NCBI GenBank assembly: GCA_963823675.1
Contig: CAWGMT010000016.1
Location: forward strand, 434,001 to 498,000
Direction of reading: 5' to 3'
Length of the DNA stretch: 64,000 nt
Origin: CAWGMT01 sp963823675
GTDB taxonomy: Bacteria > Planctomycetota > Planctomycetia > Isosphaerales > Isosphaeraceae
The notes below the pieces were generated by a model, which was not told the origin of the DNA, searched no databases, and saw nothing but the letters and a program-made list of their open reading frames with translations. Every line of letters starts with the position of its first letter. Within the stretch, counting starts at the first letter, position 1. The position numbers were made by a program, and so were the translations under genes. Positions 18,733 through 27,129 of this stretch are shown piece by piece.

Positions 18733-19031
18733 ACCATAAATGAGCCGTTACAGGTGTCGCTTTTCAAAGTGGACTTCCCAACGCCTATTGATATAGCAGC
18801 ATTCTTCGTTGTGACGTTTTCCAGAGTCCTCCTCAATTTTGCCACACCCGTGTGCAGTACGTCGCAGATACTTCCAGAGCCCGCTTCACCACGGATCAAT
18901 TTGTCAGGTGCGGGTCTAGACCTTCGGCGGCATGGTTGAATTCGTATTCCCTCGGTGAAGCCCACTTTGGCAGATCGCTGAAGTCGTCTTTGGAAAATGA
19001 CACCGCGATTCGCCGCTTGACCCCCTCCCCA
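18733..19031. other. intergenic region before site S2
   Basis: About 300 bp with no supported gene. At its right end TTGACC (19017-19022) lies 15 bp before site S2, the same spacing as the TTGACG box before site S7. This suggests that S2 and S7 once shared the same upstream promoter context. Confidence 0.4.
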
Positions 19032-19064
19032 ATTGGCGTAACATAAAGAGAGTTATGTAATGTG
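19032..19064 (+). repeat. dif/lox-like site S2
   Basis: Left arm ATTGGCGTAACATAA (19032-19046), centre AGAGAG, right arm beginning TTATGT (19053). Bases 19032-19058 are identical to 27909-27935 (site S7). The outer part of the right arm differs from S7, as expected if one half came from another site. It would form one end of an 8.9-kb segment. Confidence 0.65.
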
Positions 19065-19211
19065 CTTGATCAGAGCCGCCTGTTCAAGGATGCGGCACCA
19101 TCGTTATCGTTGCGTGGTAGCTTCGCCTGCCTCATTGCGCTCGGAGCCGATCCGACCAAAGACTAAGCAAAGCATGAGCCAGGACCTGCCCGCTGAAAAG
19201 GTACGTGTCCG

Positions 19212-20144
19212 ATGAAGCGTTATTACCGCGTCATGCTCGGCCGCAAGAGCGTTCACGCTGCCGAATGCTTCGCGGGAGGCTTCATCGGCACGGACTGCGA
19301 TATCCACGAAGATCTGAGCCGCAAACTCCCCGAAGAATGGAGGGACTTCAACAAACACTTCATCCCCGTATTTCTCGCCAACCGTCCTGATAAAACGAAG
19401 ATCGGTGCCGGGCTTGCCTGCGGGGCGCTCTGGACGGTCTCCAAGGGGATCAGGCAGGGTGACATCGTCCTCTGCCCCGACGGAGCCGGACGCTACCGCG
19501 TCGGGGAGGTCACCAGCGATTATGAGTACGCTCCCGGTGCAAATCTGCCCCATCGCCGCAAGGTGCAATGGCTGCCAGCGATCGTCGATCGAGCCGATAT
19601 GAGCGAAGGGCTGAAGAACTCGACCGGATCGGTCAGCACGGTCTGCGATCTCAATCGGGCTGGTCATGCCGACGAAATCGAGAAGTTGATTGGTGGCATC
19701 GCCGTCCCCAGCCTCATTGCCACGGATGCAACGGTGGAAGACCCGTCTGCATTCGCGATGGAAAAGCATCTCGAAGAATTCCTGGTGCAAAATTGGGCAC
19801 AAACGGAATTGGGTAAGCAATTCGACATCTACGAAGAAGACGGCGAGCGCGTCGGTCAACAGTACCCAACCGACACTGGGCCGCTCGATATTCTAGCAAT
19901 CAGTAAGGATAAGAAACGGCTACTCGTCGTCGAGTTGAAGAAAGGGCGAGCCAGCGACGTCGTTGTCGGTCAAACCCTGCGCTACATGGGCTACGTGCAC
20001 GAAGAACTCGCCGATGCTGGCCAGTCGGTGATCGGGGTCATCATTGCACTGGAAGATGACCAGAGAATACGTAGAGCGCTCAGGATAACGCCGAACATCA
20101 CCTTCTACCGATACGAGATCAGCTTCAAATTAGTGAAGGCATGA
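19212..20144 (+). CDS. NucS/Mrr-like endonuclease
   Basis: A 310-residue protein. The N-terminal 130 residues form a beta-rich domain (MKRYYRVMLGRKSVHA, GDIVLCPDGAGRYRVGEV) like the adaptor domains in restriction-like proteins. The C-terminal part from about 175 is a PD-(D/E)xK nuclease of the NucS/DUF91 kind: E187 in a helix, D226 in GPLDILAI, and E241-x-K243 in LLVVELKKG, followed by GQTLRYMGYVHEEL. These are the expected metal-binding and catalytic residues. It probably cuts DNA; mismatch-repair-like NucS and Mrr-type restriction are both possible. A methyltransferase partner is absent. It sits in a small module bounded by S2 and a weak site at 20281. Confidence 0.8.
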   Translation: MKRYYRVMLGRKSVHAAECFAGGFIGTDCDIHEDLSRKLPEEWRDFNKHFIPVFLANRPDKTKIGAGLACGALWTVSKGIRQGDIVLCPDGAGRYRVGEVTSDYEYAPGANLPHRRKVQWLPAIVDRADMSEGLKNSTGSVSTVCDLNRAGHADEIEKLIGGIAVPSLIATDATVEDPSAFAMEKHLEEFLVQNWAQTELGKQFDIYEEDGERVGQQYPTDTGPLDILAISKDKKRLLVVELKKGRASDVVVGQTLRYMGYVHEELADAGQSVIGVIIALEDDQRIRRALRITPNITFYRYEISFKLVKA

Positions 20145-20444
20145 CATGAGCACCATCCGCCAGGAATCCGATGTAGGGCTTTTTGCCCATCGCCCTGGAA
20201 AGGACCAGCTTCGTTGACATTCGGTAATGGATCACGCCTTGCCGACTCAAGCCCCCTCCCCTTTGCGTCCGAACTTGACGGTGCATGATAAAACCAGTTC
20301 TCGTGCCTCCTCAGTTTCATGGCCGGGGCACGGAGTCACCCGTCTGTCGGGGAAGTCACCGGCGGTCCTTTGACCAGCTCGTTACCCAGCCCGGAACCCC
20401 GACCGGCAGACAGCAGGGTCGCGTTTGGTAGCGACGGCCACGCG
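20145..20444. other. gap between nuclease and DisA-like gene, with weak candidate site S3
   Basis: Convergent 300-bp gap without ORF support. At 20281-20308 lies a possible recombination site: GTGCATGATAA, centre AACCAG, then TTCTCGTGCCT. The arms match at only 7 of 11 positions, but ATAA and TTC flank a 6-bp centre as at S4 and S5. A CCCCCTCCCC tract like the one before S2 lies upstream. I consider the site tentative. Confidence 0.3.
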
Positions 20445-21557
20445 CTACTCATCGAACGAAAGCAGGACGTAATCAAGAGGCACTAGCTCAGCGACCAACG
20501 GATCCGGATCCCCGCTGGGCATTCCCACGACCGATACGCGACCGTCCTGCGAAATGACGTATGCGAGAGCTGGTGCGTTTTGCTTGCAAAAGGCGATGGC
20601 CGAACGGTGACGGCCACCACCGATCTCGGCGGCTCTTACGCGTTCAGCGCTTTCAGGCGGATGCCAACGGAGAGCGAAATCCTCGCCATCCATGTTGATG
20701 AACGCGCCGAATCCCAATGCGCGTAAGTTCGTGTCTGTTACAACCGCTCCGTCCACTCCTGCGAAGCGAGCCAAGCAGTCGAGCCATCGGCGCGGTTTGG
20801 CTTCTGGAGCGATATCGCCAATCACAGACGGCGCCGCATCGATTGGATAACCCATCTGGATGTTCGCGGCCGGTTCGACGCCCGAACCTATGATCCAGAC
20901 CGATCCTCCGTGTCCTTGCTTCAGAATTGTGGCGAGCAGGAATCGATGATGCAACGTCTTAACGTTCTCGCCGAACACGAGCTTTGCCAATGCTTCCGCG
21001 ACCGTGAATGTCCGATCTCGGGAGGTCGAGAAGCGGAGTATTGTGCCGCGATTGAACACCAGAAGCCGCTGGGATAACCAGGTCACGTCGAATTTCCCTG
21101 GAAAATCAACGCGAACCCTCAGGCCCAGCGACTCGCGGCCGGACCAAGGTATGCGGATGCCAACGATTCTCGGTTCACCCGCCGAATCCTGCCAAAGGAT
21201 ATCACCACTTTTATAGTCGTGGGCGAACGAGAGACGCCTGAGCGAATGACGGTCGAGCTCAATCGGCTTGCGCAGTCGGTAAGCTAGCTCTGATTGTGGT
21301 CGGAAATCCCGGTTGCAGTACGTTACGCGCAACCGACAGAATCGACCCTCCTCGGCGAGCATCGAAGCCCAGAAAACTTCATCAAGGACCTTGGCGAAGA
21401 CATCCCGCGTCGGTAAGGGTTCAGATCGGGTCGCCTCTTCAAGTTTCGCATCACACGGAACGTCCTCGCCGGGCTTGGCGATTGCCACGAAGGAGCGGAG
21501 CTCATCGAACACCTCCTGGGCTACGAGCGCCGAGTTGAAGATATTACTACTCTGCAT
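20445..21557 (-). CDS. DisA-like diadenylate cyclase domain protein with DACNV-like N-terminus
   Basis: A 370-residue protein. Residues about 255-350 contain both signatures of the DisA_N diadenylate cyclase fold: DGA at 269-271 (GVDGAVVTD) and RHR at 316-318 (GGGRHRSAIAF), with a following strand YVISQDGRVSVV. These residues bind ATP and metal when DisA makes c-di-AMP. The N-terminal 250 residues look like the sensor region of DACNV-type proteins (HHRFLLATILKQGHGGSVW). Proteins of this class were predicted to belong to nucleotide-signalling conflict systems. It is convergent with the NucS-like nuclease. The product (c-di-AMP or another nucleotide) cannot be told from the sequence. Confidence 0.75.
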   Translation of the reverse strand: MQSSNIFNSALVAQEVFDELRSFVAIAKPGEDVPCDAKLEEATRSEPLPTRDVFAKVLDEVFWASMLAEEGRFCRLRVTYCNRDFRPQSELAYRLRKPIELDRHSLRRLSFAHDYKSGDILWQDSAGEPRIVGIRIPWSGRESLGLRVRVDFPGKFDVTWLSQRLLVFNRGTILRFSTSRDRTFTVAEALAKLVFGENVKTLHHRFLLATILKQGHGGSVWIIGSGVEPAANIQMGYPIDAAPSVIGDIAPEAKPRRWLDCLARFAGVDGAVVTDTNLRALGFGAFINMDGEDFALRWHPPESAERVRAAEIGGGRHRSAIAFCKQNAPALAYVISQDGRVSVVGMPSGDPDPLVAELVPLDYVLLSFDE

Positions 21558-21760
21558 TGGTTTCTCCCACCATCGAACGGAACGGTTCTCTATGCCTCTA
21601 TCCTAGCTAGAAGGCCGCTTCCGCCTAAACGATTGCTGTGGATTTCGATTGTATGCGGCGGGCAGAGGGGGTGGGCTGTATCGGTCACCCATTAACGATT
21701 GGCCGCGCAGACCCCGGTCGTCCCCTGCCCCTAATCGCCGCTTGACCTCTGCTCAGAAAA

Positions 21761-21790
21761 GCTGTCTCATAAAGCGGATTCCGCGACAGC
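21761..21790 (+). repeat. dif/lox-like site S4
   Basis: Left arm GCTGTCTCATAA, centre AGCGGA, right arm TTCCGCGACAGC. The outer six bases pair perfectly and 9 of 12 arm positions match. TTGACC stands at 21742-21747, 27 bp before ATAA, close to the distance seen at S2 and S7 (26 bp). Confidence 0.5.
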
Positions 21791-22144
21791 CTTTCGCTTG
21801 GTTGACAAGTGAGAGTGGTCACGATCATTGACGCGCTGCGGGTCAAGATAAGCGATGGGAGATCTCACCGGCCGGTGGGAGTACCGGTGGCCCCTTCTCT
21901 GTGCCATTTCCGTCGTTGCGGGCGGTTTGGGTGGCGCGAGAACCGCCCCCAAGAAGTTGCTCAGGCAATTGAGATTGCGCCAGCAATTATCTTGGCCAGG
22001 AACACAAGTCGCTGTTGCGGGCTTTCAACAAGCATCTTACCAGGGGATTAGTCGGCGGGCGACAGGCCCGGACCGGCTGCAAGACGCCGGCAGCGGCATC
22101 CCGGGATCTGGAGGAGTGAACGGACGGGAAAGAAATGATGGGGT

Positions 22145-22163
22145 GGGCGGCATCATGCCGCCC
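22145..22163. terminator. stem-loop downstream of hpt
   Basis: GGGCGGCA and TGCCGCCC form an 8-bp GC stem with a 3-base loop, 59 bp beyond the hpt stop. There is no T-run on the minus strand side, so termination is plausible but not certain. Confidence 0.35.
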
Positions 22164-22221
22164 TTTGCGGACTGGCGTTATCCTGGCGTGCTCAGCGGCG
22201 ACTCAGCCGCTTCTGCTTGCC

Positions 22222-22795
22222 TCAATAGCCGTCTTCTTCGCGGTCTACCTTGCGTTTGGTTTTCTCGTCCAGCTCGGCGATGTATCGCAGACTCGCGGAA
22301 GCGGTCGCGGTAGTCGAGCCCGTATCCGACGACGAACACGTTGGGAATGTCGAAGCCGACATAGTTCGGCTCGATCGGAAGAAGCACAGAGGCGGGCTTG
22401 CGGAGCAAGACGCAGGTCTTGATCTCCGCCGGACCAAGCTTCCCGATGTACTCTTGGATCGCCACGAGCGTTCGGCCGGTGTCGAGAATGTCGTCAACGA
22501 TCAGCACGCGGCGGCCGCGGATCGCTTCGTCCTTGAGGCCGTCGGCCCAGATTTCCACCTTTCCGGTCGATTCCATGCCCTTATAGCTCTTAGCTCGCAA
22601 GGAGGTAAGCCGCAATTTCGTGGCCTTAATCGACCGAATGAGATCGCCGATGACCACCGTCGCCCCGTCACGAACCCAGGCAATCGTGAACGGCTCGTTC
22701 CCGTAGTCTTCGGCGATCCGTTTCCCCAGCAAGACGCACTTATGGAACAGGGCCCTGCGGGCGACGATCACCTTCATCTGACTGGTATTCTTCAT
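22222..22795 (-). CDS. hpt: hypoxanthine phosphoribosyltransferase, frameshifted near C-terminus
   Basis: The start is ATG 22795 behind GGAGG. The protein has the purine phosphoribosyltransferase signature VLIVDDILDTGRTL, the substrate loop LRAKSYKGME and the C-terminal FVVGYGLDYRDRFRE. The frame then goes astray because of one extra base at about 22288-22292; the other frame continues RYIAELDEKTKRKVDREED and stops at 22222, the normal end. The enzyme salvages hypoxanthine or guanine with PRPP. A single-base defect in the last 20 codons of a housekeeping enzyme points to a sequencing error. It lies within the recombinase-site region; whether it is a second copy in the genome cannot be told. 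Confidence 0.88.
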
Positions 22796-22916
22796 CGAAA
22801 GGTCCTCCCTCTTGAACGATGACCTCGGGATATACCTCATCTCCGCGAGGACGCCGGGAGGCGGCTCGGCCCTCTCCTGCGACCCGACCGAACCGCCGCG
22901 GCGAAACGAAGAAAGG

Positions 22917-23201
22917 TTAACGCTTGGACAAGAACTTACGGATGAGCGACAACGCAGATGCCCGCAGGCATCGGGTGGACCGCCATGCGTGGTCCAAGAA
23001 GCGATCTACCGTCAAATGGATAACAATGGCGGAACTTGCAACGATCGAGTCACGGAGATACTCGACGTCGCCCATACCCAGCCGAGCAGCAAGGTAACGT
23101 CCGGCAAGAAACGTCGCCGTCGCACTCGCCATAGCGAGAAGAAATGCGACGAACACGGTCAGAACAACCGCCAACACCTTCGAGAACTGAAATCCCAACA
23201 T
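22917..23201 (-). CDS. small membrane protein
   Basis: A 94-residue protein with a strong N-terminal transmembrane segment (VLAVVLTVFVAFLLAMASATATFLAG) and a second, weaker hydrophobic stretch (SIVASSAIVIHLTV). The C-terminus is basic. The ATG at 23201 has GGGGAGA in front. I recognise no family. It lies 121 bp upstream of hpt on the same strand and might be co-transcribed. Confidence 0.5.
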   Translation of the reverse strand: MLGFQFSKVLAVVLTVFVAFLLAMASATATFLAGRYLAARLGMGDVEYLRDSIVASSAIVIHLTVDRFLDHAWRSTRCLRASALSLIRKFLSKR

Positions 23202-23432
23202 TGCCGTCTCCCCTCTAGTGGAAACCTAGTGAGGAGCCGCCATCCTATAGGCGAAATGGATGACGAATGGATGATAACCCTCGCCTATCGTGTGGGGGTG
23301 GCTCTAAGAATCGAACTGGTCCGACCAGCACTTGGAGAGTGAGGGCAAGAAGTGCCGTTGTGTGGACGAACAGAAAATCTACCCGAAGGCAGGAAGTGCT
23401 GTGTGAAACTTTCAAGAAGTTTAAATGAATGT

Positions 23433-23828
23433 TTAACGGCGGCGGCCGTCGTCCATTGATGGATTTGGTTGATTGCCGTCGCTCTTGGACCTGGCTTCCT
23501 CAAAGAGTTCGAGCAGCCGCTCTCTCCTGTGTTTTTCGCTTCTTGCGTCGATCGGGAGCAGCCGGACCGCATCCGCGGTCGCATAGAGAGCTTTCGGCCC
23601 ACGCTTTCCTTTCTCGCCCGGTCCCAGCCGCCTGACAAAGTTGTGCTCGACGATTCCGGCGGCTTCCTCGGGAGAGATGCCCGTCTGCTCGATGATGTCG
23701 GCAATGAGTGACAACCGTAAATCTCTCAACGCCCGGTTGAACCGATCCGCACCGCCTACATAGTCCTTGCAAAGCTCGTTTGCGGATCGCCAGGGTTTCG
23801 CCTTGGAATCGTGGGTATCATCCGCCAT
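23433..23828 (-). CDS. hypothetical protein
   Basis: About 131 residues from ATG 23828 (AAGGA upstream); the frame can be extended to 23909. The sequence is mostly helical and charged, with KPWRSANELCKDYVGGADRF, LSLIADIIEQTGISPEEA and RLGPGEKGKRGPKALY, which loosely recalls a small DNA-binding or phage-type protein. No family is recognised. It lies in the cargo group between sites S4 and S5. Confidence 0.5.
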   Translation of the reverse strand: MADDTHDSKAKPWRSANELCKDYVGGADRFNRALRDLRLSLIADIIEQTGISPEEAAGIVEHNFVRRLGPGEKGKRGPKALYATADAVRLLPIDARSEKHRRERLLELFEEARSKSDGNQPNPSMDDGRRR

Positions 23829-24388
23829 GCGGCATCCTTGCCATAGTTGAACGTCATCCTCGAACTCTTCTATATCGCACGACGACTGGGCATGTCTAGC
23901 TGTATTCACGTGATTGCCAGTGGCCTCATGGTTGCGGGAATGCCTGCTTCAACGCCGTGCCGGTGCGTACTATATACGGCATCGACGCTGGAACCGCTAT
24001 AAGGTAGTCGGATTGCGGCTGCGTCCTTCGTCAAGCGCGTGGCTCTGTGCAAACGGACTCGATGCCGGAAACGCCGGTAATACGTGTATTACTGCATCGC
24101 GTGGCCAAGTCCAGCGGAATAGCGAGAGCACCGGCCCGCCGGAAATCAGAATGATCCGGTCCCTGGCCCCTGCAACGGACGCTTTACATCCTCCGCTGAC
24201 GCGTGTATGCCGGTTCGGCAACCACCAGCTAGGAGGTTCAGTGTCCGACGGAAACAATCCAGCGCTGCTCGACCGCGTTGCCACCGGCATCCACACCTTG
24301 CAGGGCATGGAAGAGTCCTCGGCTCCCCGCCCGGCTCAATTCCGTCCCGCTGGCCACGCCGCGTGGGCCGGCCAGCAATTCGACGCAG
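23829..24388. other. gap with small perfect palindrome
   Basis: No supported gene. At about 24074-24090 the sequence GTAATACGTGTATTAC is a perfect 16-bp palindrome, a possible regulator site. It lacks the 6-bp centre of the S sites. Confidence 0.3.
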
Positions 24389-24592
24389 ACTCCCCTGCGC
24401 CAGCGAGTGATCGAGGACATGAATCTGCGCTATCTCGCGCTCGGACTGTTAACGTTTACGTCGAGCGCATCGCTAAGTTTGCAAAACACTTCGGCAGGTT
24501 GCCCGACAAGTTGGGGCCGGCCGATGTCCGAGCGTATCTGGTCTATCTCGTCCATAAGCGGCACCGTTTCGTGGAGCTACTACATCGGCCCT
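24389..24592 (+). pseudogene. tyrosine recombinase N-terminal fragment
   Basis: Pieces in different frames join into the SAM-like core-binding domain of IS91-type recombinases: TPLRQRVIEDMNLRYLALG (frame of 24389), then VYVERIAKFAKHFGRLPDK and LGPADVRAYLVYLVHKR (24453-24560), then VSWSYY (about 24570). At least two frameshifts separate them, and the catalytic domain is missing entirely. It is a decayed remnant, the third recombinase sequence of this region. Confidence 0.6.
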
Positions 24593-24875
24593 AACGTCCT
24601 GTTTCCTGCCGCCATCGATGCCGAGTTTCTGGAACGTTTCCCCGAACCTCCATCCTCGGCAGGGAAACACGCGGGAATGAGCTACACATTGACTTCGACA
24701 ACGGCCAGCAGGTCGGCCGGTGGACCCACAAACGGGGCCACTACACAGGCCATAGTGAAATCCTCAGCGATGACGACGCCGCGGCCGTCAGAGCAGAATG
24801 GCTCCGCAGGAAAGCAACCGCTGCCTCCGGGGTTGATGGGGCCTTATAGCAACGGTCATCCACACCATTAGCATC
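24593..24875. other. open frame without start codon (24595-24849)
   Basis: After the recombinase fragment one frame stays open for 85 codons up to a TAG at 24847-24849 and has protein-like composition in its second half (ELHIDFDNGQQVGRW, AAAVRAEWLRRK), but no ATG, GTG or TTG start with a ribosome site. It may be the 3' remainder of a gene whose beginning was deleted. Confidence 0.3.
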
Positions 24876-25208
24876 ATGCCCTCCAACGCCAAGCAACCGC
24901 AACCCGCACCGTCCAAGGTCATGAAGGTCAACCTCTGGCTGCGCGTCGAGAACAACAACAAGCACATCCGTGGCAAGACCAAGGCCCGCGATCAAATCGA
25001 GCAGTGGGTGCTGAGTCACTATCAGATGACAAAGGCCCGGCCCGACGATTGGGAGTATCAGCTCTCGATTCCCTACCAGACCGACGAGGAACTTGACGCG
25101 ATCATCTACGACGACATCCTCGCCGAAGCCGAACGGATCGCCGACAGCCGGCACTGTTTCATCGAGGCCGACGTGTCGGCGATCGACGATCCCGACAGGA
25201 GTTGGTGA
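24876..25208 (+). CDS. hypothetical acidic protein
   Basis: A 110-residue protein. The ATG at 24921 (MKVNLWLRVENNNKHIRG) has AAGG before it and may be the true start. The C-terminal half is strongly acidic (TDEELDAIIYDDILAEAERI, EADVSAIDDPDRSW). No enzymatic motif is seen and I do not recognise the family. It ends 54 bp before site S5. Confidence 0.5.
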   Translation: MPSNAKQPQPAPSKVMKVNLWLRVENNNKHIRGKTKARDQIEQWVLSHYQMTKARPDDWEYQLSIPYQTDEELDAIIYDDILAEAERIADSRHCFIEADVSAIDDPDRSW

Positions 25209-25262
25209 ACATCCATTAACGATTGACCATTTCCCCCCTGCCCTCAACTGGCTCTTGCCTTT

Positions 25263-25290
25263 ATGCCGAATAAAGGACATTCCTCGGCAT
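25263..25290 (+). repeat. dif/lox-like site S5
   Basis: Left arm ATGCCGAATAA, centre AGGACA, right arm TTCCTCGGCAT. The outer seven bases pair perfectly and 9 of 11 positions match. The centre begins AG as at S2, S4, S6 and S7. It lies between the acidic hypothetical and the kinase gene. Confidence 0.5.
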
Positions 25291-25374
25291 GAAGCCCTGC
25301 TTCACCGCCTGATGTGACTGCTATACTGCTGGCATGCGATGATTTTCCCATTTTCCCTTGTTCCGGGTGGGGTT

Positions 25375-26457
25375 ATGCCAATGGCCTTGAAACCGGCTCA
25401 GCTCGCCGCGAGCGTCGGATGGAAGCTGGAAACACAGCTTGGCGAAGGCGGCCAGGGCAGCGTGTTCGTCGCCGTTCGGGAAACCGATCCCAACGGGCAG
25501 AAATACGCGTTTAAGTTCCTCAAAGACAAGGCGGGCGGCAAAGCACGCGACCGCTTCCGCCAAGAGCTCAAAGCCCTCACCACCTTTAATCATCCCGGCA
25601 TCGTTAAAGTGATCGAGCACGCCGAGACGGAGGACGGCCCGCAATATTACGTGATGGAGTTCGTCGAGGGCTTTGACAGCCTGAAGAAACGCATCGACCG
25701 CCAGACCAATCCGTTTCACCGGCAGCCGCTCCAGGCGGTCGATGGCTTCATTCAGATCATCGAGGCACTTGCCGCTTGCGAGCAGCGAGGCATTGTGCAC
25801 CGCGACTTGAGCCCGGCCAACGTGCTGGTCGATGACCACGGCACGATCAAGCTGATCGACTTCGGCCTTTGCTATATCGACGGCGACCAGACCATCACGC
25901 TGACCGACGAAGCCGTCGGCACCCCCCTCTACCGGGCACCAGAATGCTCCAGCCACTGGCGAGGCGATCCCGACATCCGGGCGGACTTGTATTCCGCCGG
26001 GAAAATCCTCTGGTCCATGATGACCAGCAAATACGCCTTCGACCGTGAAGCCCGCGTCTTCAATGACCTGTCGCTGTTCAAGCTGCTGCCCGATCTTCCG
26101 CCGGCATGGCATCTGTTCCACATCTTTGAGCACACCATCCGCCAAGACCCGAACATACGGTTTGCCAACACCGAGAATACTCTCGCCGCCGCCCGTGGCG
26201 TCCGGCGGTTAATCACCAACGGCAACCAACCGCTGGAACAGCTTGCCACTGACCTATGCCCCTTCTGCGGCGTCGGTAGGTTCGGCACCGGCACCATGGC
26301 CTTTGTCAGCTACTACAAACTAGAATTGGAAGATTTCGGCAAGAATATGTTGCCCGTTACCGGTGCCTATTCCCTTTGTCCGTTTTGCTTTCATGCGACG
26401 TTCGCCGCCGGAGACGCCTTGCGCAAAGCCCTGGGCGACCGGACGAAACTAAGCTAG
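25375..26457 (+). CDS. Ser/Thr protein kinase with C-terminal zinc-binding region
   Basis: About 360 residues from ATG 25375 (the frame opens at 25339; 25381 is another start). The kinase is complete: glycine loop GEGGQG (residues 23-28), K47 in YAFKFL, HRDLSPANVLV, DFGLCY and a TPLYRAPE activation end. After the kinase a 90-residue tail has two CxxC pairs, LCPFCGVG and LCPFCFHA, about 45 residues apart, likely to hold one zinc. There is no transmembrane segment, unlike the large kinase at 1891. It is the only gene between sites S5 and S6. Small soluble kinases in mobile modules can serve in phage defence or stress signalling; here that is inference. Confidence 0.85.
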   Translation: MPMALKPAQLAASVGWKLETQLGEGGQGSVFVAVRETDPNGQKYAFKFLKDKAGGKARDRFRQELKALTTFNHPGIVKVIEHAETEDGPQYYVMEFVEGFDSLKKRIDRQTNPFHRQPLQAVDGFIQIIEALAACEQRGIVHRDLSPANVLVDDHGTIKLIDFGLCYIDGDQTITLTDEAVGTPLYRAPECSSHWRGDPDIRADLYSAGKILWSMMTSKYAFDREARVFNDLSLFKLLPDLPPAWHLFHIFEHTIRQDPNIRFANTENTLAAARGVRRLITNGNQPLEQLATDLCPFCGVGRFGTGTMAFVSYYKLELEDFGKNMLPVTGAYSLCPFCFHATFAAGDALRKALGDRTKLS

Positions 26458-26592
26458 CAATCCGCCCATTGTCAACGACCAGATAAACGCATTTGATCAC
26501 CATGCCAGCACTGCTCGCTAAACATTAACAGCTCGGTAACTTTACAAGCATTGACTCGGCTCAATCGCCTGCTGCTTGACCGGGACGGTTTT

Positions 26593-26620
26593 GTATCCGA
26601 TAAAGGGGATTATCGGCTGC
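26593..26620 (+). repeat. dif/lox-like site S6
   Basis: Left arm GTATCCGATAA, centre AGGGGA, right arm TTATCGGCTGC. The inner seven bases pair perfectly and 9 of 11 match. TTGACC lies at 26576-26581. It separates the kinase gene from the two minus-strand genes that follow. Confidence 0.55.
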
Positions 26621-26630
26621 ATGAGCTATT

Positions 26631-26656
26631 GTGCATAAGTCAACTCACTTATGCAC
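26631..26656. terminator. hairpin at end of the 26645 gene
   Basis: GTGCATAAGT and ACTTATGCAC form a perfect 10-bp stem around CAACTC. The right arm covers the last codons of the minus-strand gene. There is no T-run, so it could be a terminator or another protein-binding site. Confidence 0.3.
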
Positions 26657-27079
26657 TGGTCCCTGATCGGAAGGAATCAGCCTAGGGTCCCATTGGGACC
26701 GCCATTGGTCGCCATCGTTCGGCATCCATGGCACGTAGATGATCGCCTTACAACCGCTTTCCTCGAGCTTCTTCATGTCCGCCAAAGGCGTGTAAAGAGC
26801 GATGATTACTCTGTCCCGTCCAGATCGTTTGAGAGTTCCGATAGATTCGAGCCAAAACTTCACGTTGTTCACAACTAGAGGGATTCCTTTCTGCATTTGC
26901 TTGATCCTCTCTGCCCGGATGAACTCGTTGAGTGCAATGGTATGAGCGTCCTGCTTCTTTGGAACACAGATCACTGCATCGCAATTCTCTCGTGTGCAAA
27001 TTGAACACGCCGAATTGATCGCCCATTCGCTCGACTTTACATCAGTGTGGTGTATAGTAATGAGAATGCGTTCCACCAT
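26645..27079 (-). CDS. hypothetical protein
   Basis: A 144-residue protein starting at ATG 27079 behind GGAG. The C-terminal half reads as alternating strands and helices (DRVIIALYTPLADMKKLEES, CKAIIYVPWMPNDGDQW) and the N-terminal half has CSICTRENCDAVICVP. No family is recognised. It shares its direction with the gene at 27130, 51 bp upstream, and both lie between sites S6 and S7. Confidence 0.55.
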   Translation of the reverse strand: MVERILITIHHTDVKSSEWAINSACSICTRENCDAVICVPKKQDAHTIALNEFIRAERIKQMQKGIPLVVNNVKFWLESIGTLKRSGRDRVIIALYTPLADMKKLEESGCKAIIYVPWMPNDGDQWRSQWDPRLIPSDQGPVHK

Positions 27080-27129
27080 GATTATCTCCTATCGAGGCGC
27101 GGCTAACCATCGCTACCGGCGCAAACTGA

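Larger units (their letters stand above)
21558..22221. other. intergenic region carrying site S4
   Basis: About 660 bp between two minus-strand genes. It carries site S4 and, near 21690, a CATTAACGATTG motif that recurs at about 25215, before site S5. A stem-loop at 22145-22163 closes the region. Frames crossing it have shadow-like composition. Confidence 0.4.

Noticed and set aside
18754..18965. Small open frames before S2
   Set aside because: No ribosome site, no family resemblance, both strands equally open.
26480..26505. GATAA, 6 bp, TTGATC after the kinase gene
   Set aside because: Arms do not pair beyond two bases.
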